From the NCBI GenBank assembly GCA_017468215.1, contig JAFUJG010000063.1, positions 1-7,277 on the forward strand: DNA of 7,277 nucleotides, given 5' to 3'. Positions 6,795-7,277 of this stretch are shown here, in pieces. Every line of letters begins with the position of its first letter. The stretch's first letter is position 1. The DNA is from Clostridia bacterium (lineage in GTDB: Bacteria; Bacillota; Clostridia; UMGS1883). The notes beneath the pieces are model-generated. The model was given only the letters and a program-made list of their open reading frames with translations. It searched no databases and was not told where the DNA came from. Position numbers and translations under genes: made by a program.

Positions 6795-6827
6795 AAAAAC
6801 AAGGCAGATTTTCTGCCTTGTTTTTTT
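6795..6827 (+). terminator. Intrinsic terminator of the SLH protein gene
   Basis: Stem CAAGGCAGA (6800-6808) / TCTGCCTTG (6812-6820) with a TTT loop and a seven-T tract (6821-6827). The stem can extend through A-T pairs using the A-run at 6795-6799. It begins 10 bases after the TGA stop at 6782-6784. Confidence 0.93.
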
Positions 6828-6881
6828 GCTTAAAACACAAAAGCAGGCGATAATTTCTTGTGCAGAATATCAATAAATTAG

Positions 6882-6910
6882 TTGAAATTACGGAGAAATA
6901 ATAGTATAAT
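6882..6910 (+). promoter_or_regulatory. Near-consensus sigma-A-type promoter of the lipoprotein gene
   Basis: -35 TTGAAA (6882-6887), a 17-base spacer, and a perfect -10 TATAAT (6905-6910). Expected start near 6917, with an untranslated leader of about 36 bases. The -35 and spacing are the same as for the preceding SLH protein gene. Nothing else is recognisable between the upstream terminator and this promoter. Confidence 0.82.
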
Positions 6911-6938
6911 ATAATCAAGGTATTATATTTTTCTTTTC

Positions 6939-6944
6939 AGGAGG
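6939..6944 (+). promoter_or_regulatory. Lipoprotein gene ribosome binding site
   Basis: AGGAGG (6939-6944) lies 8 bases before the ATG at 6953 and 11 before the second ATG at 6956. The spacing favours the first ATG, though the two starts differ by only one residue. Confidence 0.85.
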
Positions 6945-6952
6945 AATTTGAC

Positions 6953-7277
6953 ATGATGTTATTTAAGAAAAGTACAGCATTAATCCTTTGTGTTGTTCTG
7001 GCAGTTGCTCTTTTTGCAGGCTGTTCGTCCGGTGGCGAGGAAAAGCTTGTTGCCAGCGACCTTACAGGTGCTCAGGTCCAGGAAGAATTCTGGAACACAG
7101 ATTTGGATGCTTCGGCGGAGTATCTTAAGGGTTACCGTGCACAGAGCCTTGATGAAGTTACACGAAACTGGAGACAGGCTAAGATGCAGGGTAACGGTGC
7201 AATCCTTTATGCACTTTATTCCACCGACCTTAAGGAGCTGTTCCTTTCTCAGATGAAAAGTGAGTTCGCTTTGTGGA
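6953..7277 (+). CDS. Putative lipoprotein, 3'-truncated by the window edge
   Basis: Start of a secreted membrane-anchored lipoprotein of unknown function; 108 codons are visible, open to the window end. The N-terminus is MMLFKKS, then a hydrophobic stretch (STALILCVVLAVAL) and a lipobox LFAGC, with Cys24 the predicted lipidated residue after signal peptidase II cleavage. The polar SSGGEE sequence follows, as usual for lipoproteins. The mature part contains a segment around residues 65-93 of the form EV..NW..A..QGNGAILYALYSTDLK. From memory this resembles a recurrent Firmicutes extracellular domain (W-x-A..NGA.QYA..S.xLK), often found in uncharacterised lipoproteins; I cannot confirm it here. 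The gene has its own promoter and ribosome binding site, so it is not in an operon with the SLH protein gene. The overlapping open frame at 6990-7256 is a shadow. Confidence 0.85.
   Translation, partial: MMLFKKSTALILCVVLAVALFAGCSSGGEEKLVASDLTGAQVQEEFWNTDLDASAEYLKGYRAQSLDEVTRNWRQAKMQGNGAILYALYSTDLKELFLSQMKSEFALW

Noticed and set aside
5519..6802. A 427-codon open reading frame on the minus strand, antisense to the SLH protein gene.
   Set aside because: Its codons line up exactly with the sense codons, so it stays open because the sense gene rarely uses TTA, CTA and TCA. It starts at a TTG inside the terminator with no ribosome binding site, and the product is an implausible Cys-rich sequence. 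It is a codon-bias shadow.
6990..7256. An 88-codon + strand open frame near the window end.
   Set aside because: It is out of frame with the lipoprotein, which has the ribosome binding site, signal peptide and lipobox. The 88-codon frame has none of these.

Overview
The window looks like a chromosomal segment of a low-to-moderate GC member of the Firmicutes, most likely a class Clostridia / Oscillospirales-type gut anaerobe. This rests on the gene order dnaK-dnaJ-prmA-rsmE, strong AGGAGG-type ribosome binding sites, sigma-A-type promoters, and a Gram-positive surface protein carrying SLH domains. The taxon is inferred from gene content and style, not from a database match. All genes read on the + strand.

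Region 1 (1-3981) is the distal part of the classical heat-shock operon. It holds the 3' half of dnaK (cut by the window edge), dnaJ with a TTG start, prmA (ribosomal protein L11 methyltransferase) and rsmE (16S rRNA m3U1498 methyltransferase). A near-perfect intrinsic terminator directly abuts the rsmE stop. No terminator lies between these genes, so they are probably co-transcribed: a chaperone pair followed by two translation-apparatus methyltransferases. Two intergenic spacers of about 70 bases (dnaK-dnaJ and dnaJ-prmA) each hold a hairpin without a T-tract. The one before prmA buries the only plausible prmA Shine-Dalgarno sequence and is the best candidate for an undescribed regulatory element here.

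Region 2 (3982-6827) is a stand-alone unit. A strong extended -10 promoter and a consensus ribosome binding site drive an 881-residue secreted, acidic, SLH-anchored surface protein. Its layout is signal peptide, beta-rich N-terminal domain, two DUF4430 (transcobalamin C-terminal-like) domains each followed by a beta-sandwich-like segment, a four-cysteine zinc-ribbon-like module between low-complexity linkers, and three SLH domains. An intrinsic terminator closes the unit.

Region 3 (6828-7277) has a near-consensus promoter and ribosome binding site, then the start of a lipoprotein gene that runs off the window end. Its function is unknown.

There are no rRNA or tRNA genes, insertion sequences, CRISPR arrays or attachment sites that I can support. 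The longest gene-free stretches are 3953-4138 and 6785-6952. Each is accounted for by a terminator followed by a promoter and ribosome binding site. Most of the window is ordinary core genome. The items worth a second look are the prmA leader hairpin with its orphan Shine-Dalgarno sequence and the unusual architecture of the surface protein.
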